A stretch of 41,712 nt of DNA. Source: Flavobacteriaceae bacterium (lineage in GTDB: Bacteria; Bacteroidota; Bacteroidia; Flavobacteriales; Flavobacteriaceae). Shown piece by piece: positions 1 through 8,121 of the stretch. Where the stretch lies: positions 1 through 41,712 of the forward strand of contig CANHWG010000021.1 of the NCBI GenBank assembly GCA_947464335.1. Direction: 5' to 3'. The notes under the pieces are model-generated. The model did not search any database, had not been told where the DNA came from, and saw only the letters and a program-made list of their open reading frames with translations. Made by a program: the position numbers and the translations under genes. Position 1 is the stretch's first letter, and each line of letters opens with the position of its first letter.

Positions 1-1706
1 ATAAAGAAGTTACGCTTGCGGGCTGGGTTCAAAAATCTCGCGATAAAGGATTTATGATTTGGGTTGATTTGCGCGATCGTTATGGCATTACCCAATTAAT
101 TTTTGACGAGCAACGAACAGATAAAGTTGTTTTTGAAAAAGCAAAATCGCTCGGAAGAGAATTTGTAATTCAGGTTACAGGTACCGTTATTGAACGTGAA
201 TCCAAAAATGCTAATATGGCAACTGGTGCTATTGAAATTCTAGTTTCTGAGTTGACCATTTTGAATGCTTCTATAATTCCGCCTTTTACAATAGAAGATG
301 AAACCGATGGTGGAGAAGACATTCGAATGAAATACCGTTATTTGGATATCCGAAGAAACCCCGTAAAAAACAGCTTACTTTTCCGCCATAAAGTGGCCAT
401 GGAAGTTCGTAAATATTTATCTGATTTAGATTTCTGCGAAGTAGAAACACCTTATTTGATAAAATCTACTCCAGAAGGTGCAAGAGATTTTGTGGTTCCG
501 AGCCGAATGAATCAAGGGCAGTTTTATGCTTTACCCCAATCACCCCAAACCTTTAAACAATTGTTGATGGTGGGTGGAATGGATAAATATTTTCAAATTG
601 TTAAATGTTTCCGTGATGAAGATTTACGTGCTGACAGACAACCCGAATTTACACAAATAGATTGTGAAATGGCTTTTGTAGAGCAAGAAGACATATTGAA
701 TGTATTTGAAGGATTAACAAGACACTTACTAAAAGAATTAAAAGGTATAGAAGTAGCACAATTCCCCAGAATGACTTATGAACACGCAATGAAAACCTAT
801 GGAAATGACAAACCGGATATTCGTTTTGACATGAAGTTTGGCGAATTAAATTCGGTTGCACAACACAAAGAGTTTGGCGTTTTCAATTCAGCTGAATTAG
901 TAGTTGGGATTGCTGCTCCTGGGTGTGCATCATTCACAAGAAAAGAAATTGATGCTTTAATTGATTGGGTAAAACGCCCTCAAGTTGGTGCTTCTGGAAT
1001 GGTATACGTAAAATGCGAAGATGACGGAACGTTCAAATCTTCGGTTGATAAATTTTATGATCAGGACGATTTGAAAAAATGGGCTGAAGTTACCAGTGCA
1101 AAAGCTGGCGACATGATTTTTGTACTTTCAGGACCTGAAAATAAAACCCGTACCCAACTTTCGGCACTTAGAATGGAATTAGCCACTCGATTAGGATTAC
1201 GAAATCCAAACGAATTCGCTCCATTATGGGTAGTTGATTTTCCTTTGTTAGAATTTGATGAAGAAAGTAATCGATACCATGCCATGCATCATCCATTTAC
1301 TTCACCAAAACCAGAGGACAGGCAATTAATTGAAACTGAACCAGGAAAAGTTCGTGCCAATGCTTATGATATGGTTCTTAACGGAAATGAAATAGGCGGT
1401 GGTTCAATACGTATTCACGATAAAGATTTACAAAGCAAAATGTTCTCACTATTAGGATTTACTCCAGAACAAGCAGAAGAACAATTCGGATTTTTAATGA
1501 ATGCCTTCCAATTTGGTGCGCCACCGCATGGAGGATTGGCTTTTGGCTTGGATAGATTGGTCGCTATTTTAGGCGGACAAGAAACCATTCGCGATTTTAT
1601 TGCTTTCCCAAAAAATAATTCAGGAAGAGACGTAATGATTGATGCGCCATCTTTAATTGATGAGTCACAACTACAAGAATTATCTATAAAATTAAATTTG
1701 AAGTAA
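1..1706 (+). CDS. aspS: aspartyl-tRNA synthetase, 5'-truncated by window edge
   Basis: Class II aminoacyl-tRNA synthetase that charges tRNA-Asp with aspartate in the cytoplasm. The frame is open from base 3, and the residues before the first ATG (base 54) read as the OB-fold anticodon-binding region ([14 protein letters not shown]), so the true start lies upstream of the window; about 567 residues are visible of roughly 580-590 expected. Class II motif 2 is visible as [19 protein letters not shown] and motif 3 as [14 protein letters not shown]. The segment between them is long enough for the GAD insertion typical of bacterial AspRS, so this is the bacterial rather than the archaeal type. A terminator follows directly. 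Whether it is the discriminating or non-discriminating form cannot be judged here. Confidence 0.97.
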   Translation, partial: KEVTLAGWVQKSRDKGFMIWVDLRDRYGITQLIFDEQRTDKVVFEKAKSLGREFVIQVTGTVIERESKNANMATGAIEILVSELTILNASIIPPFTIEDETDGGEDIRMKYRYLDIRRNPVKNSLLFRHKVAMEVRKYLSDLDFCEVETPYLIKSTPEGARDFVVPSRMNQGQFYALPQSPQTFKQLLMVGGMDKYFQIVKCFRDEDLRADRQPEFTQIDCEMAFVEQEDILNVFEGLTRHLLKELKGIEVAQFPRMTYEHAMKTYGNDKPDIRFDMKFGELNSVAQHKEFGVFNSAELVVGIAAPGCASFTRKEIDALIDWVKRPQVGASGMVYVKCEDDGTFKSSVDKFYDQDDLKKWAEVTSAKAGDMIFVLSGPENKTRTQLSALRMELATRLGLRNPNEFAPLWVVDFPLLEFDEESNRYHAMHHPFTSPKPEDRQLIETEPGKVRANAYDMVLNGNEIGGGSIRIHDKDLQSKMFSLLGFTPEQAEEQFGFLMNAFQFGAPPHGGLAFGLDRLVAILGGQETIRDFIAFPKNNSGRDVMIDAPSLIDESQLQELSIKLNLK

Positions 1707-1733
1707 TTTATATCAAATTCACAGTATTTTAAG

Positions 1734-1772
1734 AAGCAATTGTTTAAATAGTTAAAAACAGTTGCTTTTTTT
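1734..1772 (+). terminator. rho-independent terminator of aspS
   Basis: A stem of about 12 bp (AAGCAATTGTTT pairing with AAACAGTTGCTT, one G-U pair) with a short AT-rich loop, followed by a run of seven T. It starts 27 nt after the aspS stop and separates it from the cold-shock gene. Confidence 0.85.
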
Positions 1773-1867
1773 GTATTATAATTTAAAATGATGCAAGTAT
1801 TTATTTATCAAGTCCTTATAATAAAATCAAAAAATTAACAAATTTTTAATTATTTGTCTTTGAAATG

Positions 1868-1897
1868 CTTGTTATGTCGCAATAAAATATATCTTTG
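1868..1897 (+). promoter_or_regulatory. Bacteroidota-type promoter of the cold-shock gene
   Basis: TATCTTTG at 1890-1897 matches the Bacteroidota -7 consensus TAnnTTTG. A CTTG 18 nt upstream could serve as a weak -33 element. Transcription would start near 1902, giving a leader of only about 25 nt, unlike the long cold-responsive leader of E. coli cspA. Confidence 0.6.
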
Positions 1898-1926
1898 AAC
1901 ATTATTAATTATTTTTACAATACAAA

Positions 1927-2127
1927 ATGCGCACAGGAACAGTAAAATTTTTCAACGAGTCTAAAGGTTACGGTTTTATCACAGATGATGAAACAGGAAA
2001 AGACATTTTCGTACATGCAACTGGAATTAAAACCGAAGGTTTAAATGAAGGTGATAAAGTATCTTACGAAGAAGAAGAAGGTAGAAAAGGTAAAGTAGCA
2101 GCTCAAGTAGTAGCTATCGAAGACTAA
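1927..2127 (+). CDS. cold-shock protein (CspA family)
   Basis: A 66-residue single cold-shock domain, a five-strand beta-barrel that binds single-stranded RNA or DNA and acts as an RNA chaperone. RNP1 is visible as KGYGFITDD (residues 13-21) and RNP2 as DIFVHATGI (26-34). The length is normal for a stand-alone Csp. The gene is monocistronic, with its own promoter just upstream and a very strong terminator downstream. Whether it is really cold-induced, or a constitutive paralogue, cannot be told from sequence; the short leader argues against the classical leader-based cold response. Confidence 0.96.
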   Translation: MRTGTVKFFNESKGYGFITDDETGKDIFVHATGIKTEGLNEGDKVSYEEEEGRKGKVAAQVVAIED

Positions 2128-2160
2128 TATATATTATTTTTTGATTACCTAAAAGGAACT

Positions 2161-2190
2161 AACGTCTCGAAAATTTCGAGACGTTTTTTT
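2161..2190 (+). terminator. rho-independent terminator after the cold-shock gene
   Basis: Two 12-nt arms that are exact reverse complements (AACGTCTCGAAA and TTTCGAGACGTT) flank a single A; in practice the loop is the central AAAATTT. A run of T follows to 2190. This is one of the most stable hairpins in the window and insulates the nuo operon from upstream transcription. Confidence 0.95.
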
Positions 2191-2269
2191 ATGAATTAAT
2201 TTTATTTATTTAAAATGATTTTAAATAAACAATTTTGCGGACTAATTAACAAACGTTTATCAGATGATT

Positions 2270-2300
2270 TTTGTGAATTAAATAATGCGATGTATATTTG
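2270..2300 (+). promoter_or_regulatory. promoter of the nuo operon
   Basis: TTTG at 2270-2273, a 19-nt spacer, then TATATTTG at 2293-2300: a full match to the Bacteroidota -33/-7 promoter (TTTG, about 19 nt, TAnnTTTG). Transcription should begin near 2305, about 29 nt before the nuoA ATG. This placement rules out the longer nuoA reading frame opening with TTG at 2298, which begins inside the -7 box. Confidence 0.85.
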
Positions 2301-2333
2301 TGCCTATATAAATTACCTCTAATTACACCCATT

Positions 2334-2699
2334 ATGCAGTCCAATCAATTAGACTATTTACCAATACTTATGCAGGCTGGTTTGGCCATTGGCTTTGTTG
2401 TTGGTATGATTATCATTTCTAGTTACTTAGGCCCAAAAAGAAGTTCAAAAAATAAAGATAAAAATTTTGAATGTGGAATTGAATCGATTGGAAATGCCAG
2501 AATTCCTTTTTCTGTAAAATACTTCTTAGTTGCAATCTTATTCGTTTTGTTTGACGTCGAAGTTATTTTCTTGTATCCTTGGGCAGTTAATTTTAAAGAT
2601 TTAGGAGTTGAAGGATTGATAAAAATGGTCGTTTTTATGTCATTACTTTTGGTTGGTTTCTTTTACATTATTAAGAAAAAAGCTTTAGAGTGGGAATAA
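2334..2699 (+). CDS. nuoA: NADH-quinone oxidoreductase subunit A
   Basis: Small membrane subunit of respiratory complex I, 121 residues with three transmembrane helices, near the quinone site. The conserved ECGIESIGNARIPF loop and the acidic FDVEVIFLYPW helix typical of NuoA/ND3 are present. I start it at the ATG (2334) because the in-frame TTG at 2298 lies within the promoter -7 element and would add residues without family resemblance. It is the first gene of a full 14-gene operon; nuoB follows after 12 nt. Confidence 0.96.
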   Translation: MQSNQLDYLPILMQAGLAIGFVVGMIIISSYLGPKRSSKNKDKNFECGIESIGNARIPFSVKYFLVAILFVLFDVEVIFLYPWAVNFKDLGVEGLIKMVVFMSLLLVGFFYIIKKKALEWE

Positions 2700-2711
2700 A
2701 TAGAATATGCT

Positions 2712-3257
2712 ATGAGTGATAATAATACAAAAATGGTTTCTCCACCCGATGGAGTAACGGGCGAAGGTTACTTTGCCACAAAATTAAACGACGTCGTAGG
2801 ATTGGCTCGTGCTAATTCTCTTTGGCCATTACCTTTTGCCACTTCCTGTTGCGGAATTGAATTTATGGCCACCATGGCTTCACATTATGATTTAGCCCGA
2901 TTTGGTTCAGAAAGAGTAAGTTTTTCTCCTCGTCAAGCAGACATGTTAATGGTTATGGGAACCATATCTAAAAAAATGGCGCCTATTTTACGTCAAGTAT
3001 ACGAACAAATGTCAGAACCTAGATGGGTAATTGCTGTTGGTGCATGCGCTAGTTCAGGGGGTGTTTTTGATACCTATTCTGTTCTACAAGGTATTGATAA
3101 AGTAATTCCTGTAGATGTTTATGTGCCCGGTTGCCCACCAAGGCCCGAACAAATTGTAGATGGCGTAATGCAGTTGCAAGAACTAGTTAAAAACGAATCG
3201 GTTCGTAGAAGAAACTCTGCTGAATATAAAGAATTATTAGCTTCATATAACTTATAA
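2712..3257 (+). CDS. nuoB: NADH-quinone oxidoreductase subunit B
   Basis: Peripheral-arm subunit carrying the terminal [4Fe-4S] cluster N2, which passes electrons to quinone. The ligands are visible as the tandem cysteines C46-C47 (FATSCCGIEF), C112 (VGACASSGG) and C141 (VPGCPPRPE). At 181 residues it has normal length. A second ATG at 2707 is out of frame. nuoC begins one base after the stop, so translation is probably coupled. Confidence 0.97.
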   Translation: MSDNNTKMVSPPDGVTGEGYFATKLNDVVGLARANSLWPLPFATSCCGIEFMATMASHYDLARFGSERVSFSPRQADMLMVMGTISKKMAPILRQVYEQMSEPRWVIAVGACASSGGVFDTYSVLQGIDKVIPVDVYVPGCPPRPEQIVDGVMQLQELVKNESVRRRNSAEYKELLASYNL

Positions 3258-3258
3258 T

Positions 3259-3780
3259 ATGGCCATTGAGATAGTTGATATACAAAATAAAGTCTCTGAA
3301 AAATTTGGAGAATTGGTTACCAATTTTAGAATGCAGCGTGATATTTTTTGTTTCGATGCTGAAGCTATTGAAGTTCACAGTTTGATTAAATTTTTAAAAG
3401 AAGATCAGGATTTAAACTTTCATTTTCTTACTGACATTACTGCAATTCACTACCCTGATAATGATGAAAATTATCAGTTTGCACTAACCTATCAATTGCA
3501 TAATTGGATAGAAAACACTCGAATTAGGGTTAAAACCTATCTTAATGGTAACAATCCAAAGATAAAATCGATAACTGATTTGTTTTTATGTTCTAATTGG
3601 ATGGAAAGAGAAGCTTGGGATTTTTATGGAATAAAATTCGATGGTCATCCTCAGTTAAAACGAATTCTTAATATGGACGAGATGGTTTCGCATCCAATGC
3701 GAAAAGAATTTCCATTAGAAGATAGTGGTAGAACCGATAAAGACGATCGTTTCTTCGGAAGAACCCCAATTAATAGCTAA
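3259..3780 (+). CDS. nuoC: NADH-quinone oxidoreductase subunit C
   Basis: The 30-kDa-type subunit of the complex I peripheral arm, 173 residues; it packs against NuoD and holds no cofactor. The family signature is seen near the C-terminus (EREAWDFYGIKFDGHPQLKR, then MRKEFPLED). It is a separate gene from nuoD, unlike the fused nuoCD of E. coli. nuoD follows after 24 nt. Confidence 0.95.
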   Translation: MAIEIVDIQNKVSEKFGELVTNFRMQRDIFCFDAEAIEVHSLIKFLKEDQDLNFHFLTDITAIHYPDNDENYQFALTYQLHNWIENTRIRVKTYLNGNNPKIKSITDLFLCSNWMEREAWDFYGIKFDGHPQLKRILNMDEMVSHPMRKEFPLEDSGRTDKDDRFFGRTPINS

Positions 3781-3804
3781 TATAATATAAAGAAACATTT
3801 ATAG

Positions 3805-5040
3805 ATGTCAGATTTATTATTGCCACCAGAACATCGATATGCCAAAGTAATTGAGCAAACTCGAAACGAAGACGGAAGTGAATTGTCTATTTTAAATTTA
3901 GGACCTACACATCCCGCTACACATGGAATTTTTCAAAATATTCTATTAATGGATGGTGAGCGCATACTAGATGCTGAACCTACAATAGGATACATCCACC
4001 GCGCTTTCGAAAAAATAGCCGAAAATAGACCATTCTATCAAATTAACGTATTAACTGACCGTCTTAATTACTGTTCATCACCTATCAACAACATGGCGTG
4101 GTGGATGACCGTTGAAAAATTATTACAGATAGAAGTGCCAAAAAGAGCGCAATATCTACGTGTCATTGTAATGGAGTTAGCGCGAATCACGGACCATCTT
4201 ATTTGCAATTCAATTCTTGGTGTTGATACTGGTGCTTATACTGGCTTTTTATATGTATTCCAATTTAGAGAAAAGATATACGAGATATACGAAGAAATTT
4301 GTGGAGCAAGACTTACTACAAATATGGGGCGAATTGGAGGTTTCGAAAGAGATTGGTCATCAGAAGCCTTTAGAAAATTAGACCTGTTTTTAGAAGAATT
4401 TCCGGTATGTTGGAAAGAATTTGAAAACTTATTTGAAAGAAATAGAATATTTATAGACAGAACAGCAAATGTAGGACCTATTTCTGCTGAAAAAGCTATG
4501 CAATACGGATTTACAGGTCCAAACCTTAGAGCTGCGGGTATTGATTATGATGTTAGAAAAATGGCACCTTATTCTTCCTACGAAGACTTTGAATTCGATG
4601 TTCCAGTAGGAAAATCAGGGGATACTTATGATCGTTTTTGTGTTCGTAATGCCGAAGTTTGGGAAAGTTTGAAAATTATTCGTCAAGCATTAGATAAATT
4701 ACCTGAAGGGCCATACCATGCAGATGTTCCCGATTATTATTTACCACCAAAGCAAGAGGTATACACGAACATGGAAAGCTTAATTTATCACTTTAAAATA
4801 GTGATGGGTGAAGTTCCAGTTCCTGTAGACGAAGTGTATCATGCAGTTGAAGGCGGAAATGGTGAATTGGGTTTCTTCTTAATTTCAGACGGAAGTAGAA
4901 CTCCGTATCGTTTAAAAATGAGAAGGCCTTGTTACATCTACTATCAAGCGTATACTGAAATGATAAAAGGCGGAATGTTATCAGATGCCATCGTTATACT
5001 CTCTAGTTTGAATGTAATTGCAGGCGAATTAGATGCGTAG
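3805..5040 (+). CDS. nuoD: NADH-quinone oxidoreductase subunit D
   Basis: The 49-kDa-type subunit, 411 residues, homologous to the large subunit of [NiFe] hydrogenases; together with NuoB it forms the quinone-binding cavity. The N-terminal LGPTHPATHGIF loop, with the histidine that approaches quinone, and the following PTIGYIHRAFEKIAE are well conserved. The C-terminus VILSSLNVIAGELDA has an aspartate near the end as in the family. Length and order in the operon are normal. Confidence 0.97.
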   Translation: MSDLLLPPEHRYAKVIEQTRNEDGSELSILNLGPTHPATHGIFQNILLMDGERILDAEPTIGYIHRAFEKIAENRPFYQINVLTDRLNYCSSPINNMAWWMTVEKLLQIEVPKRAQYLRVIVMELARITDHLICNSILGVDTGAYTGFLYVFQFREKIYEIYEEICGARLTTNMGRIGGFERDWSSEAFRKLDLFLEEFPVCWKEFENLFERNRIFIDRTANVGPISAEKAMQYGFTGPNLRAAGIDYDVRKMAPYSSYEDFEFDVPVGKSGDTYDRFCVRNAEVWESLKIIRQALDKLPEGPYHADVPDYYLPPKQEVYTNMESLIYHFKIVMGEVPVPVDEVYHAVEGGNGELGFFLISDGSRTPYRLKMRRPCYIYYQAYTEMIKGGMLSDAIVILSSLNVIAGELDA

Positions 5041-5091
5041 CGATTTCAGATTAAAGCGTAACGATTTTTGAATGAAGATTTAAAATATAAA

Positions 5092-5622
5092 ATGGAAAGA
5101 ACACACATAAAACAAGAAATTAATATAACTCCAGCATTAATGGAGCGAATTAATGAATTGATTAGTCACTACCCAGAAGGAAAGCAAAAATCGGCTTTAC
5201 TCCCTATATTACATGAGGTTCAAGATGCTCATGATAATTGGTTAAGTATTGAACTTCAAAATAAAGTTGCCGAAATTTTACAAATACAACCCATTGAAGT
5301 ATACGAAGTAGTTACTTTTTATACCATGTACAATCAACGTCCAATTGGCAAATACATGTTCGAATTTTGTCAAACCGCAGCTTGTTGTCAAAACGGGGTT
5401 GAAGATTTAATGGACTATACTTGCTCTAAATTGGGCGTAGGTATTGGTGAACCAACAGCTGATGGTCTATTCGAAGTTCGTGGTGTAGAATGTCTCGGTG
5501 CTTGTGGATATGCCCCGATGATGCAGTTAGGTGATTTCTACCAAGAGCATTTGACCAAAGAAAAAGTAGATCAGCTAATTGCTGATTGCAAAGAAGGAAA
5601 AATCACTTTACACGATAAATAA
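5092..5622 (+). CDS. nuoE: NADH-quinone oxidoreductase subunit E
   Basis: The 24-kDa-type subunit of the NADH-oxidising module, with a thioredoxin-like fold binding the [2Fe-2S] cluster N1a. Ligands are C93 and C98 (FCQTAACCQNG) and C134 and C138 (ECLGACGYAP). I place the start at the ATG at 5092 (MERTHIKQEI, 176 residues); an in-frame TTG at 5068 would add eight residues and cannot be excluded. The 51-nt gap after nuoD is longer than most in the operon; nuoF follows 4 nt after the stop. Confidence 0.95.
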   Translation: MERTHIKQEINITPALMERINELISHYPEGKQKSALLPILHEVQDAHDNWLSIELQNKVAEILQIQPIEVYEVVTFYTMYNQRPIGKYMFEFCQTAACCQNGVEDLMDYTCSKLGVGIGEPTADGLFEVRGVECLGACGYAPMMQLGDFYQEHLTKEKVDQLIADCKEGKITLHDK

Positions 5623-5626
5623 TATC

Positions 5627-6994
5627 ATGGGAAGAAAAATATTATTAGACAAAATAAACGTTCCAGGCATCAGAACCTATGAAGTATACCGCAAAGAAGG
5701 CGGTTATGCTTCGGTAGAAAAAGCCCTAAAAAAAATGACCCCTGATGAAGTGGTTGAAGAAGTAAAAACTTCGGGACTTCGTGGTCGTGGTGGTGCTGGT
5801 TTTCCGGCAGGAATGAAATGGAGTTTTATTGATAAAAAATCAGGAAATCCAAGACATTTAGTTTGCAATGCCGACGAATCAGAACCGGGAACCTTTAAAG
5901 ATCGTTATTTAATGGAATACATTCCTCACTTATTAATTGAAGGAATGATTACCTCAAGTTATGCTTTGGGTGCTAACCTATCCTACATCTATATTCGTGG
6001 AGAATACATGTGGGTTTATAAAATTTTAGAAAAAGCAATCGCCGAAGCAAAAGCTGCAGGTTGGTTGGGTAAAAATATTTTGGGCTCAGGTTATGATTTG
6101 GATTTATATGTTCAAATTGGTGGCGGTGCTTACATCTGTGGCGAAGAAACCGCATTGCTAGAAAGTTTAGAAGGAAAACGTGGAAACCCTCGTTTGAAAC
6201 CACCATTTCCAGCAGTTAAAGGACTTTGGCAAAATCCAACGGTAGTCAATAATGTAGAAACTATTGCAGCTGTGCCATGGATTGTAAATAATTCAGGAGC
6301 CGATTATGCCGGAATCGGAATTGGTCGTTCAACAGGAACCAAATTAATTTCAGCTTCTGGAAATATCAAAAATCAAGGTGTTTTCGAAATTGAATTAGGT
6401 GTTTCTGTATACGAATTCATGAATTCTGATGAATATTGTGGCGGAATGCAAACCGATAGACCATTGAAAGCATTAGTTCCAGGTGGAAGTTCGGTGCCTA
6501 TTTTGCCAGCGAATTTAATCTACAAAACCGCTGCAGGTGAAGACCGTTTAATGACTTACGAAAGTTTATCAGACGGTGGTTTTGCAACCGGTTCGATGCT
6601 AGGTTCAGGTGGATTTATAGTCTATGATGACCGAGCTTGTATCGTTAGAAATACGTGGAATTTTTCGCGTTTTTATCACCATGAATCTTGTGGGCAATGT
6701 ACACCATGCCGCGAAGGTACAGGTTGGTTAGAAAAAGTATTATGGCGAATAGAAAACGGACAAGGACGCGAAGAAGATATCGACTTATTATGGAGTATTC
6801 AATCTAAAATTGAAGGAAATACAATTTGTCCATTAGGAGATGCTGCTTCATGGCCAGTGGCCGCAGCAATTCGTCATTTCAGAGAGGAATTTGAATACCA
6901 TATTCGTTTCCCTGAAAAAATAAAAAATAGAGATCACTTTGTGAATGAGCCATTTGAGAAAGTGAAACATTTAATAGCAAAGCAAACAGTATAG
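5627..6994 (+). CDS. nuoF: NADH-quinone oxidoreductase subunit F (NADH/FMN subunit)
   Basis: The 51-kDa-type subunit that oxidises NADH through FMN and holds the [4Fe-4S] cluster N3. The start is the ATG at 5627 (MGRKILLDKI), giving 455 residues; the longer frame opens inside nuoE. The FMN/NADH-binding glycine-rich loops are GRGGAGFPAG (residues 53-62) and GGGAYICGEETALLES (165-180). N3 ligands are C355, C358 and C361 (ESCGQCTPCREG) and C401 (NTICPLGDAA). It forms the electron-input module with NuoE and NuoG. The 83-nt gap that follows is the largest in the operon and contains a repeat hairpin. Confidence 0.97.
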   Translation: MGRKILLDKINVPGIRTYEVYRKEGGYASVEKALKKMTPDEVVEEVKTSGLRGRGGAGFPAGMKWSFIDKKSGNPRHLVCNADESEPGTFKDRYLMEYIPHLLIEGMITSSYALGANLSYIYIRGEYMWVYKILEKAIAEAKAAGWLGKNILGSGYDLDLYVQIGGGAYICGEETALLESLEGKRGNPRLKPPFPAVKGLWQNPTVVNNVETIAAVPWIVNNSGADYAGIGIGRSTGTKLISASGNIKNQGVFEIELGVSVYEFMNSDEYCGGMQTDRPLKALVPGGSSVPILPANLIYKTAAGEDRLMTYESLSDGGFATGSMLGSGGFIVYDDRACIVRNTWNFSRFYHHESCGQCTPCREGTGWLEKVLWRIENGQGREEDIDLLWSIQSKIEGNTICPLGDAASWPVAAAIRHFREEFEYHIRFPEKIKNRDHFVNEPFEKVKHLIAKQTV

Positions 6995-7008
6995 ACAGTC
7001 GAAAGAGG

Positions 7009-7068
7009 AAAGTCAAAAGTCGAAAGCCAATGCAGAAGACTTTAGACTTTAGACTTTAGACTTTAGAC
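7009..7068. repeat. heptad repeat array forming an imperfect hairpin in the nuoF-nuoG gap
   Basis: Bases 7037-7068 are four tandem copies of AGACTTT plus AGAC. Upstream, 7009-7026 (AAAGTCAAAAGTCGAAAG) is the reverse complement of 7040-7057 at 16 of 18 positions, with a 13-nt loop between. Because the right arm is a tandem repeat, pairing could slip in 7-nt steps. There is no strong T tract after it, so it does not look like a normal terminator. The array ends 9 nt before the nuoG ATG. Its function is unknown. Confidence 0.8.
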
Positions 7069-7077
7069 AAAAACAAT

Positions 7078-8121
7078 ATGAAAGTAACCATAGACGGTCA
7101 AGAAATTGAAGTAGCACCGGGAACAACAATCCTGCAAGCTGCTCGTATGATTGGTGGAGAATCTGTTCCGCCAGCCATGTGTTATTATTCTAAACTAGAA
7201 GGAACTGGCGGAAAATGCCGTTGTTGTTTAGTAGATGTTACCAAAGGTAGCGAAGCTGATCCAAGACCAATGCCAAAATTGGTTGCGTCATGTGTAACAG
7301 GTTGCCAGGACGGAATGGAAGTAGCGAGCAAAGGATCGGATAGAGTTTTTGAAGCCCGTAAAGCAGTAACTGAATTCCTTTTAATCAATCACCCATTAGA
7401 TTGTCCAGTTTGTGACCAAGCAGGAGAATGTGATTTGCAGAATTTAAGTTTCGAACACGGAAAATTACAACATCGATTTATTGAAGAAAAAAGAACTTTT
7501 GAACCAGAAGATATTGGTGATAAAATTCAATTGCACATGAACCGTTGTATCGTTTGTCAACGATGTGTGGAAGTGGCAGATCAATTAACCGATGGAAGAG
7601 TTCACGGTGTTTTAAATCGAGGTGACCATTCGCAAATATCTACTTGTGTTTCAGCAGCAATCGACAATGAATTTTCAGGAAATATGATTGATGTTTGTCC
7701 TGTTGGCGCTTTAACCGATAAAACCTTTAGATTTAAATCTAGAGTTTGGTTTAACAAACCGTTCAACGCTCACAGAGATTGTGATAAATGTTGTGGAAAA
7801 ACAACTGTTTGGATGTTCGGCAATGAAATACAAAGAGTTACAGCTCGAAAAGACGAATATCATGAAGTAGAAGAATTTATCTGTAACACCTGCCGTTTTG
7901 ATAAAAAAGAAGTTTCTGATTGGGTAATTGAAGGACCACGAAAATTTGAAAAAGATTCTGTTATCAATCAAAATAAACATTACGGTAAAACCGAATCTGT
8001 TTTGATCAATACTGAAAAAGGAATTCTTCAGGGTAGAGATATCGACCGTAAAAAAATTAGTATGGCTGAGATCGATTACAATGAGAAAATAGATGGTAAC
8101 CCAATTAAATCAAATACCTAA
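7078..8121 (+). CDS. nuoG: NADH-quinone oxidoreductase subunit G, compact form
   Basis: Iron-sulfur subunit of the NADH module, 347 residues compared with roughly 700-900 in E. coli-type NuoG. Visible ligands: C35, C47, C50 and C72 for a [2Fe-2S] cluster (N1b); H105, C109, C112 and C118 (HPLDCPVCDQAGECDLQ) for N5; C157, C160, C163 and C207 for N4. A further cysteine group, C235, C238, C239, C269 and C272, sits where the N7/molybdopterin-type domain would begin, but the large molybdopterin-like domain is absent. The stop overlaps the nuoH start by one base, so the end is real and not a frameshift. Compact NuoG is probably normal for this lineage. Confidence 0.92.
   Translation: MKVTIDGQEIEVAPGTTILQAARMIGGESVPPAMCYYSKLEGTGGKCRCCLVDVTKGSEADPRPMPKLVASCVTGCQDGMEVASKGSDRVFEARKAVTEFLLINHPLDCPVCDQAGECDLQNLSFEHGKLQHRFIEEKRTFEPEDIGDKIQLHMNRCIVCQRCVEVADQLTDGRVHGVLNRGDHSQISTCVSAAIDNEFSGNMIDVCPVGALTDKTFRFKSRVWFNKPFNAHRDCDKCCGKTTVWMFGNEIQRVTARKDEYHEVEEFICNTCRFDKKEVSDWVIEGPRKFEKDSVINQNKHYGKTESVLINTEKGILQGRDIDRKKISMAEIDYNEKIDGNPIKSNT

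Noticed and set aside
2298..2333. Twelve-codon N-terminal extension of nuoA from a TTG
   Set aside because: The TTG lies within the -7 promoter element, and the added residues do not resemble NuoA.
7037..7068. CRISPR-like array
   Set aside because: The tandem 7-mers have no spacers and no cas genes nearby; it is a simple heptad repeat.
7078..8121. Frameshifted or broken nuoG
   Set aside because: The stop overlaps the nuoH start by one base and no molybdopterin-domain remnant follows, so the gene is complete but short.
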